The notes under the pieces were generated by a model. It did not search any database and was not told the origin of the DNA. It saw only the letters and a program-made list of their open reading frames with translations. Position numbers and translations under genes: made by a program. 64,000 nt of DNA from Pseudomonas flavescens (GTDB lineage: Bacteria; Pseudomonadota; Gammaproteobacteria; Pseudomonadales; Pseudomonadaceae). This document shows positions 19,479 to 27,855 of the stretch, one piece after another (position 1 is the stretch's first letter; each line of letters begins with the position of its first letter). The stretch covers positions 2,108,001 to 2,172,000 of the forward strand of contig NZ_JACBYV010000001.1 of the NCBI RefSeq assembly GCF_013408425.1. Direction: 5' to 3'.

Positions 19479-20216
19479 TCAGTTCAGTCCACGCACGGAC
19501 GAAATGAATTGCTTGAGTTCGGCGCTCTGCGGATTGGCGAACAGCTCGCGGCTGGGGCCCTGCTCCCACACGCGCCCCTGGTGCATGAACACCACGCGGT
19601 CGCCAACTTCCTGGGCGAAGTTCATTTCGTGGGTGACCAGAATCAGCGTCATGCCCTCCTTCGCCAGTTGCTCCAGCACCTTGAGCACTTCGCCGACCAG
19701 CTCGGGATCGAGGGCCGAAGTGATCTCGTCGCACAGCAGCACCTTGGGCGACATGGCCAGCGCACGGGCGATGGCGACCCGCTGCTGCTGGCCGCCGGAG
19801 AGGTTGGCCGGGTAATAGTCCATGCGATCGCCCAGGCCGACCTTTTCCAGCATCTGCGCGGCCAGCTCGCGGCACTCGGCATCGCTCTTCTTCAGCACCC
19901 GACGTGGTGCCAGCATGACGTTCTCACGGGCGGTCATGTGCGGAAACAGGTTGAAGTTCTGGAACACCATGCCGACCGAGCGGCTGATCTCCCGCGCCTG
20001 GGAGTCACGGTCGGTGACGGTCATGCCGCCGAGCTTGATGCTGCCATCCTGATAACCTTCGAGGCCGTTGATGCAGCGCAGCAAGGTGCTTTTCCCCGAG
20101 CCGCTGCGGCCAATGATCGACACCACCTCACCGACCTCGATATCGAGGTCGACCCCTTTGAGTACGTGGTTGTCGCCGTAGTACTTCTGTACCTGATCAA
20201 TGGTGATGAGCGGCAT
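19479..20216 (-). CDS. Amino-acid-type ABC transporter ATP-binding protein
   Basis: 245 aa, GlnQ/HisP-type. Walker A is IGRSGSGKSTLLR (about 35-47), Q-loop VFQNFNLFP, signature LSGGQQQRVAIARAL, Walker B VLLCDEITSALD, H-loop LVTHEM. Its 5' end overlaps the permease stop by 20 bp. It energises import by the two permeases and the binding protein of the same operon. The cluster suggests a ureide such as allantoate or allantoin as cargo (inference). Confidence 0.93.
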   Translation of the reverse strand: MPLITIDQVQKYYGDNHVLKGVDLDIEVGEVVSIIGRSGSGKSTLLRCINGLEGYQDGSIKLGGMTVTDRDSQAREISRSVGMVFQNFNLFPHMTARENVMLAPRRVLKKSDAECRELAAQMLEKVGLGDRMDYYPANLSGGQQQRVAIARALAMSPKVLLCDEITSALDPELVGEVLKVLEQLAKEGMTLILVTHEMNFAQEVGDRVVFMHQGRVWEQGPSRELFANPQSAELKQFISSVRGLN

Positions 20217-20856
20217 TGAATTTCTTCTCCAGATACTGGCTGTAACGCGACAGCGGATAACACATGAGGAAGTAGCCCAGCGCCACCAGACCGAACACCT
20301 TGAAAGGCTCGTAGGTGACGTTGTTGAGAATGGTGCCGGCCTTGGTCAGCTCGACGAAACCGATGATCGACGCCAGAGCCGTGCCCTTCACGACCTGCAC
20401 GGCGAAGCCAACGGTCGGTGCAATACCGATGCGCAGCGCCTGGGGCAGGATGACGCGAAACAGCGTCTGACCGAAATCCAGCCCCAAACAGCGGCATGCT
20501 TCCCACTGGCCCTTGGGCAGCGCACGGATGCTGCCGTGCCAGATGTCCACCAGGAACGCACTGGTATAGAACGTCAGCGCCAGCGAGGCAGCCGTCCAGG
20601 GCGATACATCTATCCCCAACAGCGCCACGCCGAAGAACGCCAGGAACAGCTGCATCAGCAGTGGCGTCCCCTGGAACAGCTCGGTGTAGCCGCGAATCAG
20701 CCAGTGTGGCCAGACCCGCTTGGACAAGCGCGCCATGACCAGCGGAATGGCCACCAGGGTGCCGCCGATGAATGCCGTGAGAGACAGCAGAACGGTCCAG
20801 CGCGCAGCCAGGAGCAGATTGCGCAGGATGTCCCAGTCGGTGAAGGTGGTCATCAT
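20197..20856 (-). CDS. Polar amino-acid-type ABC permease (first of two)
   Basis: About 219 aa, inner-membrane HisMQ-family permease. The EAA loop reads EACRCLGLDFGQTLFRVILPQAL. About five hydrophobic segments are visible. The ATG at 20854-20856 overlaps the preceding permease stop by 4 bp; a second ATG follows directly. Forms a heterodimer with the neighbouring permease. Confidence 0.92.
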   Translation of the reverse strand: MMTTFTDWDILRNLLLAARWTVLLSLTAFIGGTLVAIPLVMARLSKRVWPHWLIRGYTELFQGTPLLMQLFLAFFGVALLGIDVSPWTAASLALTFYTSAFLVDIWHGSIRALPKGQWEACRCLGLDFGQTLFRVILPQALRIGIAPTVGFAVQVVKGTALASIIGFVELTKAGTILNNVTYEPFKVFGLVALGYFLMCYPLSRYSQYLEKKFNAAHHH

Positions 20857-21518
20857 GGCTGATCTCCAAACCATTTGCGGCCGGCAGCCAGCAACAGCTG
20901 ACGCATGGCGATGGACAGTGCCAGGTACATCAGCGTGGTCACCAGATAGACCTCGAAGCTCAGAAAGGTACGTGACTGGATCAGGTTGGCGGCGAAGGTC
21001 AGCTCCTCATGGGACACCTGGGAAACCACCGACGAGCCGAGCATGACGATGATGCACTGGCTGACCAGCGCCGGATAAATGCGCTTCAGGGACGGCGGCA
21101 AGACCACCTGAATGAAGGTTTGCGTGCGACTCAGGCCCAGCACGCGCCCCGCCTCCCATTGCCCCCGCGGCGTGACCTGAATGCCGGCACGGATGATCTC
21201 GGTGCTGTAGGCCCCCAGATTGATCAGCATGGCCAGCAGCGCAGCCTCTCCCGCCGTCAGTTTCAAGCCAAGATTCGGCAAGCCGAAAACGATGAAGAAC
21301 AGTTGCACCACGAAGGGCGTGTTGCGGATCAGTTCGACATAGACGCCCCACAGGCGGCTGAGAATGGTCGGGCGGCCGCTGCGCAGTGCAGCACCCAGAA
21401 TGCCCAGGGCCACGCCGCCCACGGTCGCCATCACCGTGAGCTGGATGGTTACCCAGAGGCCGGAAAGCAACTCCGGCCAGTAGGGCCACAGGGCGGAAAA
21501 ATTCAGCTGCGCCATCAT
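20853..21518 (-). CDS. Polar amino-acid-type ABC permease (second of two)
   Basis: 221 aa, HisMQ family. It has several hydrophobic spans and the EAA loop EAGRVLGLSRTQTFIQVVLPPSL. RNTPFVVQLFFIVFGLPNLG is the typical region in this family. It lies 10 bp after the binding-protein stop and overlaps the next permease. Probably partners that permease and the ATPase. Confidence 0.92.
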   Translation of the reverse strand: MMAQLNFSALWPYWPELLSGLWVTIQLTVMATVGGVALGILGAALRSGRPTILSRLWGVYVELIRNTPFVVQLFFIVFGLPNLGLKLTAGEAALLAMLINLGAYSTEIIRAGIQVTPRGQWEAGRVLGLSRTQTFIQVVLPPSLKRIYPALVSQCIIVMLGSSVVSQVSHEELTFAANLIQSRTFLSFEVYLVTTLMYLALSIAMRQLLLAAGRKWFGDQP

Positions 21519-21528
21519 CGCGAAATCC

Positions 21529-22314
21529 TTATGCGCCCAGGTTCGCCGGCAGCGGCGCCTTCAGCCACTGTTCCGACAGACCGTTGAGCGTGCCATCGGC
21601 CTTGGCCTGATCGATCAGCGCATCGACCTTGGCCTTCAGCGCGGCTTCGCCTTTGCGCAGGCCGATGTAGCAAGGCGAATCCTTGAGCATGAATTTGGCG
21701 ACGGGTGCCCGATCGGCGTTCTGCCGCTCGATGGCCGCGACCACCAGGTTGCCGGTGGCAACGAACTCGACCTGCCCGGACAGATACGCGGACAAGGTCG
21801 TGTTGTTGTCTTCGTAGCGCTTGACCTGTGCACCGCTCGGCGCCACCTCGGTCAGCACCATGTCTTCGACGGCGCCACGGGTGACGCCGATCGATTTGCC
21901 TGCGAGCTCCTCGGCGTTCTGCAGGGCCTTGTCCTTGGCGCCGAATACACCGAGAAAGAACGGCGCATAAGCAGCACTGAAATCGATCACCTGTTCGCGC
22001 TCGGCGTTCTTGCCGAGGCTGGAGATGACCAGATCGACCTTGTCGGTCTGCAGATACGGAACACGGTTGGCGCTGGTGACGGGAACCAGTTGCAACTTAA
22101 GTTTCATCTCCTTGGCCAGGTACTTGGCCATGTCGATGTCATAGCCCTGGGGCTGCAGATCGGTGCCCACGGAGCCGAAGGGTGGAAAATCCTGCGGCAC
22201 GGCGATACGGATCACGCCGCGTTTCTCGATGTCCTGCAATTGGTCCGCCAGGGCGGTCGTGGCCTGGGTCAGCAACAGACCGGCAGCCAGTATCGCGATC
22301 AATCCTTTCTTCAT
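21529..22314 (-). CDS. ABC transporter periplasmic substrate-binding protein (amino-acid type)
   Basis: 261 aa. A Sec signal peptide MKKGLIAILAAGLLLTQAT... with likely cleavage after ALA precedes a SBP_bac_3 domain (PPFGSVGTDLQPQGYDIDMA; DLVISSLGKNAEREQVIDFS). I chose the ATG at 22312-22314, which follows GGGGTGA by a normal distance and begins with the signal peptide; an upstream in-frame ATG would put nine extra residues before it. First gene of the operon binding protein, permease, permease, ATPase, hpxJ, hpxK. A dyad operator candidate lies 30 bp upstream. Confidence 0.9.
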   Translation of the reverse strand: MKKGLIAILAAGLLLTQATTALADQLQDIEKRGVIRIAVPQDFPPFGSVGTDLQPQGYDIDMAKYLAKEMKLKLQLVPVTSANRVPYLQTDKVDLVISSLGKNAEREQVIDFSAAYAPFFLGVFGAKDKALQNAEELAGKSIGVTRGAVEDMVLTEVAPSGAQVKRYEDNNTTLSAYLSGQVEFVATGNLVVAAIERQNADRAPVAKFMLKDSPCYIGLRKGEAALKAKVDALIDQAKADGTLNGLSEQWLKAPLPANLGA

Positions 22315-22339
22315 TTTCGTCACCCCGTTAACGTCAGCC

Positions 22340-22360
22340 ATGAAACGAAAGATTCGTTAT
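22340..22360. promoter_or_regulatory. Candidate operator of the RpiR regulator, importer promoter
   Basis: AACGAA-AGA-TTCGTT at 22344-22358 is a perfect 6-bp dyad with a 3-bp spacer, 30 bp upstream of the binding-protein start. The 12-mer ATGAAACGAAAG (22340-22351) recurs exactly, as its complement, at 23440-23451 in the rpiR/hpxX control region. In both target operons (importer and hpxX) it reads CTTTCGTTTCAT in the direction of transcription. Confidence 0.6.
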
Positions 22361-22531
22361 CAAGGATTTTGCAACCAACGTGCCACAGCCTTTCATGCCA
22401 TCGATTTTTTCTGCGATCACCCTCATCGATACAGAAAAACCTCCGGATAGCGGGCCCTCCAAGGCAACCAGCGATCATCCAGGCCGCTCTGGTGCCGCCA
22501 CGGAGCGGTCGTTTTTCCAGAATCGCGCCAC

Positions 22532-22556
22532 AAAAAAGGGCGCCAAAACGGCGCCC
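22532..22556 (-). terminator. Intrinsic terminator of the rpiR-type regulator gene
   Basis: On the minus strand: GGGCGCC, a 5-base loop, GGCGCCC and then a run of six U. The stem arms are 22550-22556 and 22538-22544, about 30 bp past the regulator's stop. The rest of the 270-bp gap to the importer operon holds its promoter and operator. Confidence 0.92.
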
Positions 22557-22584
22557 ACTTCAATTAATGCACCACCAAGGTGCA

Positions 22585-23424
22585 CTACCGTTGTTCCAGC
22601 TCGTCGAGTTGTCCATACAACGTGGCGATCTGATGAATTCGCTGCCGCCCTCCGGTCAACTGCTCGTGCAGCACGGCATTGACCAGCAGGTTGATCAGGC
22701 TGTTGGCGCCCGCGTAGCTGTCGAAGGCCGACACGCTGTCCAGCGGCGTACACAACTGCCACCTGGCCAGTTCGATGATTGCCTGGGCCTGGGGCTCGCA
22801 GATAACCAGCGTCGGAACCTGCTGCAACTGCAAGGCCTGTAGAAGCGGGCGGATGATCCGCGGCCGACGCCGGAACGCCAGCACCACCACCATGTCCTCG
22901 CCAGTCAGATCCACCAGCTCCTCAGACAGCGTCTGCCCGGGCTGGGGCAGCACCTGAACGCCACTACGGATTTGCAGCAGTTGCTGGCGCAGGTGCAACG
23001 CCACGGGAAAGGCATTGCGCATGCCGATGACGAAGACTCGCCTGCTGCTACCCAGTGCCTGCACCACTTCGGTGAACTGGCCAGCATCGATGCCGTTCAC
23101 CCATTGGGTGAGATTGGCCATCTCCTGCTTGTAATGACGAGCCAGCAAGGTGTTGCCCTGCACCGCGTCGCGGCTGTCTGCGACCGGCATGCCACTCTGG
23201 CGCAGGGTCCGCTGCTCCTCGCGCATGTCCTTGTATTTTTCATAGCCCAGGCGCTTGAACAGGCGGCTTACGGTCGCCTTGGAGACGCCAGCCAGCCGGG
23301 CCAGTTCGGCACTGTTGTAGCTGACCAGATCGTCGTAATGGTCGAGCACGAAGTCGGCGATCCGCTGCTCCTGAGGCGCGAGCTGCGAGTAATGACTGCG
23401 CAGACGTTCATCGAGTTGATTCAT
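22585..23424 (-). CDS. RpiR-family regulator of the ureide cluster (HpxU-like)
   Basis: 279 aa from MNQLDERL. An N-terminal helix-turn-helix (about residues 37-60, SAELARLAGVSKATVSRLFK) is followed by a SIS domain (about 110-240, VFVIGMRNAFPVALHLRQQL), which in this family binds phosphosugars or other small ligands. An in-frame extension of nine codons upstream would overlap the operator and lacks a ribosome site. It sits between the importer operon and the hpxXYZ-like operon and is divergent from the latter. RpiR-type regulators also accompany hpx purine-catabolism clusters in Klebsiella, as I recall. A shared motif at both promoters suggests it controls both and itself. Confidence 0.88.
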   Translation of the reverse strand: MNQLDERLRSHYSQLAPQEQRIADFVLDHYDDLVSYNSAELARLAGVSKATVSRLFKRLGYEKYKDMREEQRTLRQSGMPVADSRDAVQGNTLLARHYKQEMANLTQWVNGIDAGQFTEVVQALGSSRRVFVIGMRNAFPVALHLRQQLLQIRSGVQVLPQPGQTLSEELVDLTGEDMVVVLAFRRRPRIIRPLLQALQLQQVPTLVICEPQAQAIIELARWQLCTPLDSVSAFDSYAGANSLINLLVNAVLHEQLTGGRQRIHQIATLYGQLDELEQR

Positions 23425-23435
23425 GGTGGCGCCTT

Positions 23436-23468
23436 GTAACTTTCGTTTCATTCAGCCGATGATATAGG
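23436..23468 (+). promoter_or_regulatory. Candidate RpiR operator and promoter for the hpxXYZ-like genes
   Basis: CTTTCGTTTCAT at 23440-23451 repeats the 12-mer found at the importer promoter. It begins at a possible -35 (CTTTCG, 23440-23445), spaced 17 bp from TATAGG (23463-23468) on the plus strand, and lies 15 bp upstream of the divergent regulator start. The -35 match is weak, as expected for an activated promoter, but repression is equally possible. Confidence 0.5.
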
Positions 23469-23555
23469 AAGTCACCTGCCTGCTTGAAGTCGCAACGCAG
23501 AAACCCGTCAACCCGCGCCAGGAGGCTGTGCCGCTGCCTCCGAGAGGAGATCACC

Positions 23556-23744
23556 ATGACACAGACCACGCCCGACTGGGCAGCGTACGTCACGCAGATG
23601 GAAGAGGTTCTGGCCCTGCAACTGGACGATGCGCGCCGTCAGGAATTGCTCACCCAGTTCAGCCGCATCGCGGCAATGGCCAAGCCGCTGATGGACTACC
23701 CGCTCGACGACCGACTGGAAGTCGCGGGAGTCTACAAAGCATGA
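23556..23744 (+). CDS. hpxX: HpxX/AtzG-like small subunit (DUF4089)
   Basis: 62 aa from MTQTTPDW, placed after GAGGAGATCACC, a strong ribosome site; an earlier in-frame start 72 bp upstream has none. AtzG-type proteins resemble GatC and form a complex with the AtzE amidase that stabilises it. The motif LLTQFSRIAAMAKPLMDYPL is like the GatC-type helix. Its stop overlaps the amidase start (ATGA), as expected for subunits made together. In hpx clusters this protein is linked to oxalurate breakdown. Confidence 0.85.
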   Translation: MTQTTPDWAAYVTQMEEVLALQLDDARRQELLTQFSRIAAMAKPLMDYPLDDRLEVAGVYKA

Positions 23745-25135
23745 ATCCAGCACTCTTATCGATTGCCCAGCTGCGCGCTGCCCTGGCATCCGGCGAGCTC
23801 AGTGCACGTGAAATAGCCGAGCACAGCCTGCAAGCCATCGAGCGGCACGACCCGACGATCAACGCCTGGACGCAGATCACCCAGCAGCGCATGAAAGACG
23901 AAGCGGACAACCTCGACCGCCTGCGTCGCCAGGGCTCGCCCCTGCCCGCCCTGGCGGCCGTGCCCTACGCCGTGAAGAACCTGTTCGATGTCGCGGGCTT
24001 TCCGACCCTGGCCGGAGCGCGCCTGTTCCAGAACCGCCCAGCAGCAACTGTCGACGCCTGGGCGGTACGCCAGTTGGCAGCCAGCGGCGGCCTGCTGTCG
24101 GGCATGCTGAACATGGATGCTTACGCCTATGGCTTCACCACGGAAAACACTCACTTCGGCGCAACCCGCAACCCCCACGATCTCTCCCGCATCGCGGGCG
24201 GCTCTTCCGGGGGCTCGGCAGCCGCCGTTGCGGCCGGACTGGTGAATTTCTCACTGGGTAGCGACACCAACGGCTCCATCCGCGTACCGGCATCGCTGTG
24301 CGGGATATTCGGGCTGAAGCCCACCTTCGGCCGCTTGTCGCGCAGCGGCTCACACCCGTTCGTGGGCAGCCTAGACCACATCGGCCCACTGGCACGCAGC
24401 ACCCGCGATCTCGCCGAGGTTTACGACGTGCTGCAAGGCCATGACCCGCAAGACGGCTTTCAGGCCGCGCAGGATAGGCAGCCGGTAACGGCGCTGCTGG
24501 AGCGCGACCTCGATGGGCTGCGCTTCGGCGTGCTTGGCGGTTACTTCCAGCAATGGTGCGACGACAGCGCTCGCGATGCCGTGGCCCAGGTGGCCAAGGC
24601 CCTCGACGCCAGCGAAGAAGTCATCCTGGCAGAGGCAGAACTGGCGCGTACCGCCGCGTTCATCATCAGTGCATCGGAGGGCGGCAACAGCTACCTGCCG
24701 GCACTGCGCAGCTCGCCGGATTCCTTCGAGCCGCTGTCACGCGAGCGCCTGCTTGCCGGTGCGATGATCCCGGCTGCCTGGTACGTGCAGGCGCAACGCT
24801 TCCGTCGTCACTTCCAGCAGCAGGTCCTGCCGCTGTTCGCCGGCGTGGATGTGTTGATCGCACCAGCGACGCCCACCAGCGCGACGCCCATCGGCCAGGA
24901 AACCCTGCGCATCAACGGTACCGACCTGCCGACCCGCGCGAGCATGGGCATGCTGGCTCAACCGATCTCCTTCCTCGGCCTGCCGGTGGTCAGCGTGCCG
25001 CTGCGCACTGCGGGTGGCCTGCCGATCGGCGTGCAACTGATCGCCGCGCCGTTCAACGAACAAGCCTGCCTGCGCGCCGCCAGCGCGCTCGAGCGCATGG
25101 GCATCGCCCACGCAACACCTGCCAACCTGGAGTGA
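23741..25135 (+). CDS. hpxY: AtzE/HpxY-family amidase
   Basis: Amidase-signature hydrolase, 464 aa from MNPALLSIAQLRAAL. The Ser-cisSer-Lys triad is visible: Lys in VPYAVKNLFDVAG, then GGSSGGSAAAVAAG and GSDTNGSIRVPAS (Asn in place of the usual second Gly). AtzE hydrolyses 1-carboxybiuret; the hpx homologue is thought to act on oxalurate. The start overlaps the hpxX stop by 4 bp, and hpxZ follows 4 bp after its stop. Given the aminotransferase across the cluster, oxalurate is the more likely substrate here. Confidence 0.88.
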   Translation: MNPALLSIAQLRAALASGELSAREIAEHSLQAIERHDPTINAWTQITQQRMKDEADNLDRLRRQGSPLPALAAVPYAVKNLFDVAGFPTLAGARLFQNRPAATVDAWAVRQLAASGGLLSGMLNMDAYAYGFTTENTHFGATRNPHDLSRIAGGSSGGSAAAVAAGLVNFSLGSDTNGSIRVPASLCGIFGLKPTFGRLSRSGSHPFVGSLDHIGPLARSTRDLAEVYDVLQGHDPQDGFQAAQDRQPVTALLERDLDGLRFGVLGGYFQQWCDDSARDAVAQVAKALDASEEVILAEAELARTAAFIISASEGGNSYLPALRSSPDSFEPLSRERLLAGAMIPAAWYVQAQRFRRHFQQQVLPLFAGVDVLIAPATPTSATPIGQETLRINGTDLPTRASMGMLAQPISFLGLPVVSVPLRTAGGLPIGVQLIAAPFNEQACLRAASALERMGIAHATPANLE

Positions 25136-25139
25136 CGCG

Positions 25140-25523
25140 ATGAATACTGAACAGATAGATCTGCCGGACGTTCTGGCGGAGGTCACCCATGCCTTCCAGC
25201 GCTACGAAAAAGCCCTGACCGGCAACGATATCGACGTGCTGGACGAGCTGTTCTGGCACGACGAACGCACGGTACGCCTGGGCGCCGGAGAAAACCTCTA
25301 CGGCATCGGCGAAATCCGCGCGTTTCGCGCTGCGCGGCCAGCGACAGGGCTGTACCGCGAACTGAGGAACACGGTCATCACCACCTACGGTGACAGCTTT
25401 GCGGTGTGCAGCACCGAGTTCACCCGGGAAGGCAGCGACAGAATCGGGCGCCAGCAGCAGAGCTGGGTGAAACTGGCAGGCAACTGGCGCATCGTGGCCG
25501 CACAGGTCAGCTTGATGAGCTGA
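25140..25523 (+). CDS. hpxZ: HpxZ/AtzH-like protein (DUF3225, SnoaL-like fold)
   Basis: 127 aa, small cone-shaped fold of the SnoaL/NTF2 type. The pattern FQRYEKALTGNDIDVLDELFW...TVRLGAGENLYGIGEIRAFR, ending SWVKLAGNWRIVAAQVSLM, is characteristic. AtzH acts in the cyanuric acid pathway, and HpxZ accompanies HpxX/HpxY in purine catabolism; its exact reaction in that setting is not established to my knowledge. It ends the rightward operon. hpxW (oxamate amidohydrolase), often present with these genes, is not in the window. The next 190 bp to mupP hold no gene I can support. Confidence 0.85.
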   Translation: MNTEQIDLPDVLAEVTHAFQRYEKALTGNDIDVLDELFWHDERTVRLGAGENLYGIGEIRAFRAARPATGLYRELRNTVITTYGDSFAVCSTEFTREGSDRIGRQQQSWVKLAGNWRIVAAQVSLMS

Positions 25524-25713
25524 AGTACCAACCCTTCACTGCACGCTGCGACAAAGTGACATACAGTGAGAGCATTACCACGGCCCAATCAGACGCTGGA
25601 AACTGGCAACATGAGACGCTGCAGCTGGTTGACGACCAACTGCCAGCCCACTGCCGAACACCAGCCTGCGGGCCGATATGCCAACGCTAGACTCGAATCC
25701 CCAAGGAGGCCTG

Positions 25714-26385
25714 ATGCGCTTGCGCGCGGTTCTTTTCGACATGGATGGCACGTTGCTCGACAGCGCGCCGGATTTCATCGCCATCTGCCAGGCCATGCGT
25801 GCCGAGCGCGGTCTGCCGCCGGTGAATGAAAAGCTGATTCGCGATCACGTCTCCGGCGGCGCCCGGGCGATGATCCTAAATGCCTTCGACATCGACCCGA
25901 TGAGCGATGGCTTCGAAACCCTGCGTCTGGAGTTTCTGGAGCGCTATCAGGATCATTGTGCCGTGTTGACCCGTCCCTACGACGGCATCGAGACGCTGCT
26001 CGAAGACATCGAACGCGCCAAGCTGATCTGGGGCGTGGTGACCAACAAGCCACTGCGCTTCGCCGAGCCGATCATGCAGCGCCTGGGCCTGGCCGAACGC
26101 TCCTCCATCCTCATCTGCCCTGATCACGTGACCCGCAGCAAACCGGACCCCGAGCCGATGATCCTCGCCTGCTCGACCCTCAAGCTGGATCCGGCCAGCG
26201 TGCTGTTCGTCGGCGACGACCTGCGCGATATCGAGTCCGGTCGCGACGCCGGTACCAAGACCGCAGCGGTGACCTACGGCTACATCCACCCCGACGACAA
26301 CCCGCGCCACTGGGGCGCCGACGTGGTGGTCGATCACCCACTGGAACTGCGCAAGGTACTCGATCAGGCGCTGTGCAGTTGCTGA
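25714..26385 (+). CDS. mupP: N-acetylmuramic acid 6-phosphate phosphatase MupP
   Basis: HAD-superfamily phosphatase, 223 aa, of the cell-wall recycling route that bypasses de novo UDP-MurNAc synthesis in Pseudomonas. Motif I is FDMDGTLLD (residues 7-15), motif II VVTNKP, motif III around RSKPDPEP, motif [12 protein letters not shown]. The ATG at 25714 follows AAGGAGG by a standard distance; an upstream in-frame start has none. mupP and yciK normally sit directly after ubiG; here a VOC gene lies between them and the hpx block lies before them. Confidence 0.94.
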   Translation: MRLRAVLFDMDGTLLDSAPDFIAICQAMRAERGLPPVNEKLIRDHVSGGARAMILNAFDIDPMSDGFETLRLEFLERYQDHCAVLTRPYDGIETLLEDIERAKLIWGVVTNKPLRFAEPIMQRLGLAERSSILICPDHVTRSKPDPEPMILACSTLKLDPASVLFVGDDLRDIESGRDAGTKTAAVTYGYIHPDDNPRHWGADVVVDHPLELRKVLDQALCSC

Positions 26386-26394
26386 GGCTTGCCC

Positions 26395-26820
26395 ATGTTC
26401 AGTTACATCACCCTGGGCTGCAGTGACCTGCAGCGAGCGGCCATCTTTTACGATGCAACCCTTGCACCTCTAGGCCTGCAGCGCTGCACGCCGAACGAGG
26501 AAGGCTGGGAGGATTTTCTGGGCTGGGGCACCTATCTCGATAATGGCCGTGAGGAGCTTGCCATCTGGCTCTGCAAGCCCTTCAACGGTGAAGCACCCAG
26601 CTCAGGCAACGGCAGCATGATCGCCTTCAAGGCCAATAGCTGGCAGGCCGTACGAGACTTTCACCACGCAGCGCTCGCCAACGGCGGCCATTGCGAAGGC
26701 CCGCCAGGCCTGCGCCCCCACTATGGCCCCGACTTCTTCGGCGCCTATGTCCGTGATCCAGATGGACACAAACTGGCAGCGGTCTGTCGTGGCCTCACGA
26801 TTGATCCGGCCTTTTCCTGA
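26395..26820 (+). CDS. VOC-family (glyoxalase/bleomycin-resistance fold) protein
   Basis: 141 aa from MFSYITLGCSDLQRAAIFYD, with GAYVRDPDGHKLAAVCRG near the end; both are typical of small single-domain VOC proteins. Likely metal-binding positions are in the C-terminal part. Function unknown: glutathione- or cysteine-dependent detoxification is common in the family. It lies 9 bp after mupP and 22 bp before yciK, so it is co-transcribed. GAGG lies just upstream of the chosen ATG. Confidence 0.88.
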   Translation: MFSYITLGCSDLQRAAIFYDATLAPLGLQRCTPNEEGWEDFLGWGTYLDNGREELAIWLCKPFNGEAPSSGNGSMIAFKANSWQAVRDFHHAALANGGHCEGPPGLRPHYGPDFFGAYVRDPDGHKLAAVCRGLTIDPAFS

Positions 26821-26842
26821 TTCATTAGCTAGAGAAATTCCC

Positions 26843-27583
26843 ATGTTCGATTACAGCGCCCGCCCCGACCTGCTCAAGGATCGTGTGATTCTGGTCACCG
26901 GAGCGGGACGTGGCATTGGCGCAGCTGCGGCCCGTGCCTATGCGGCCCATGGCGCCACCGTGCTGCTGCTCGGCAAGAGCGAAGACAACCTGGCGCGCAC
27001 CTACGACGCCATCGAGCACGCTGGCCATCCGCAACCGGTGGTCATTCCGTTCGATCTGGAAAGTGCCCTACCGCATCAGTACAACGAACTGGCTGCGATG
27101 ATCGAAAAGCAATTCGGCAAGCTCGATGGCCTGCTGCACAACGCCTCGATCATCGGCCCGCGCACGCCGCTGGAGCAGTTGTCCGGCGAGAATTTCATGC
27201 GCGTCATGCAGGTCAACGTCAACGCGATGTTCATGCTGACCAGCACGCTGCTGCCGCTGCTCAAGCTGTCGGCCGATGCCTCGGTGGTGTTCACCTCGAG
27301 CAGCGTAGGGCGCAAGGGCCGGGCTTACTGGGGCGCCTATGCGGTATCCAAATTCGCCACTGAAGGGCTGATGCAGGTGATGGCAGACGAAGTCGACGGC
27401 ATCACGGCGATTCGCGCCAACAGCGTCAACCCGGGCGGCACCCGCACCGACATGCGCGCCCAGGCTTACCCAGGCGAGAACCCGGAAAGCAAACCGCTGC
27501 CCGAGGCCATCATGCCGGTCTACCTGTACCTGATGGGCCCCGACAGCCAGGGCATCAATGGCCAGGCCTTCGACGCCCAATAG
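26843..27583 (+). CDS. yciK: Short-chain dehydrogenase YciK
   Basis: SDR of 246 aa. The cofactor motif GAGRGIG is near residue 20, HNASIIGP follows, and the active site is S...YAVSK. Starts at MFDYSARPDLL; upstream sequence belongs to the VOC gene in another frame. In Pseudomonas it accompanies ubiG-mupP. The physiological substrate is not known. Confidence 0.92.
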   Translation: MFDYSARPDLLKDRVILVTGAGRGIGAAAARAYAAHGATVLLLGKSEDNLARTYDAIEHAGHPQPVVIPFDLESALPHQYNELAAMIEKQFGKLDGLLHNASIIGPRTPLEQLSGENFMRVMQVNVNAMFMLTSTLLPLLKLSADASVVFTSSSVGRKGRAYWGAYAVSKFATEGLMQVMADEVDGITAIRANSVNPGGTRTDMRAQAYPGENPESKPLPEAIMPVYLYLMGPDSQGINGQAFDAQ

Positions 27584-27796
27584 GTACGCCGGGGGACCCG
27601 GTCATCATCGGGATCGCCCACTCCAGCCCTCGCCATCGCGCGGCCGACGTGCCGTGACAGTAAATTGTCGCGGCAACGCCCGAACCGGCAAATGATTGCC
27701 GTCCTTCTGACGGCGCATTGCCACTAATGGCCATGCGCCTCCCTCCCCGGTAGCCAACCTGTTGAACCTTAAGGCTTTTATACGGCCCAAAAAGAC

Positions 27797-27812
27797 TGGC
27801 ACGAAATTCGCT
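27797..27812 (+). promoter_or_regulatory. Sigma-54-type (-24/-12) promoter for the diguanylate cyclase gene
   Basis: TGGCACGAAATTCGCT has the GG-N10-GC spacing and a perfect TGGCACG -24 element; the -12 element is TCGC in place of TTGC. It lies 44 bp upstream of the start codon, so transcription would begin near 27823. The rest of the 272-bp gap after yciK contains short palindromes but no gene. Confidence 0.65.
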
Positions 27813-27855
27813 CTATTGCTCACAAGCCGTAACGAAGCGCCAGAGGTTCACCAAA

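Noticed and set aside
25524-25713. Possible small gene between hpxZ and mupP
   Set aside because: Frames here have no ribosome site and no resemblance to a family; only the mupP leader is supported.
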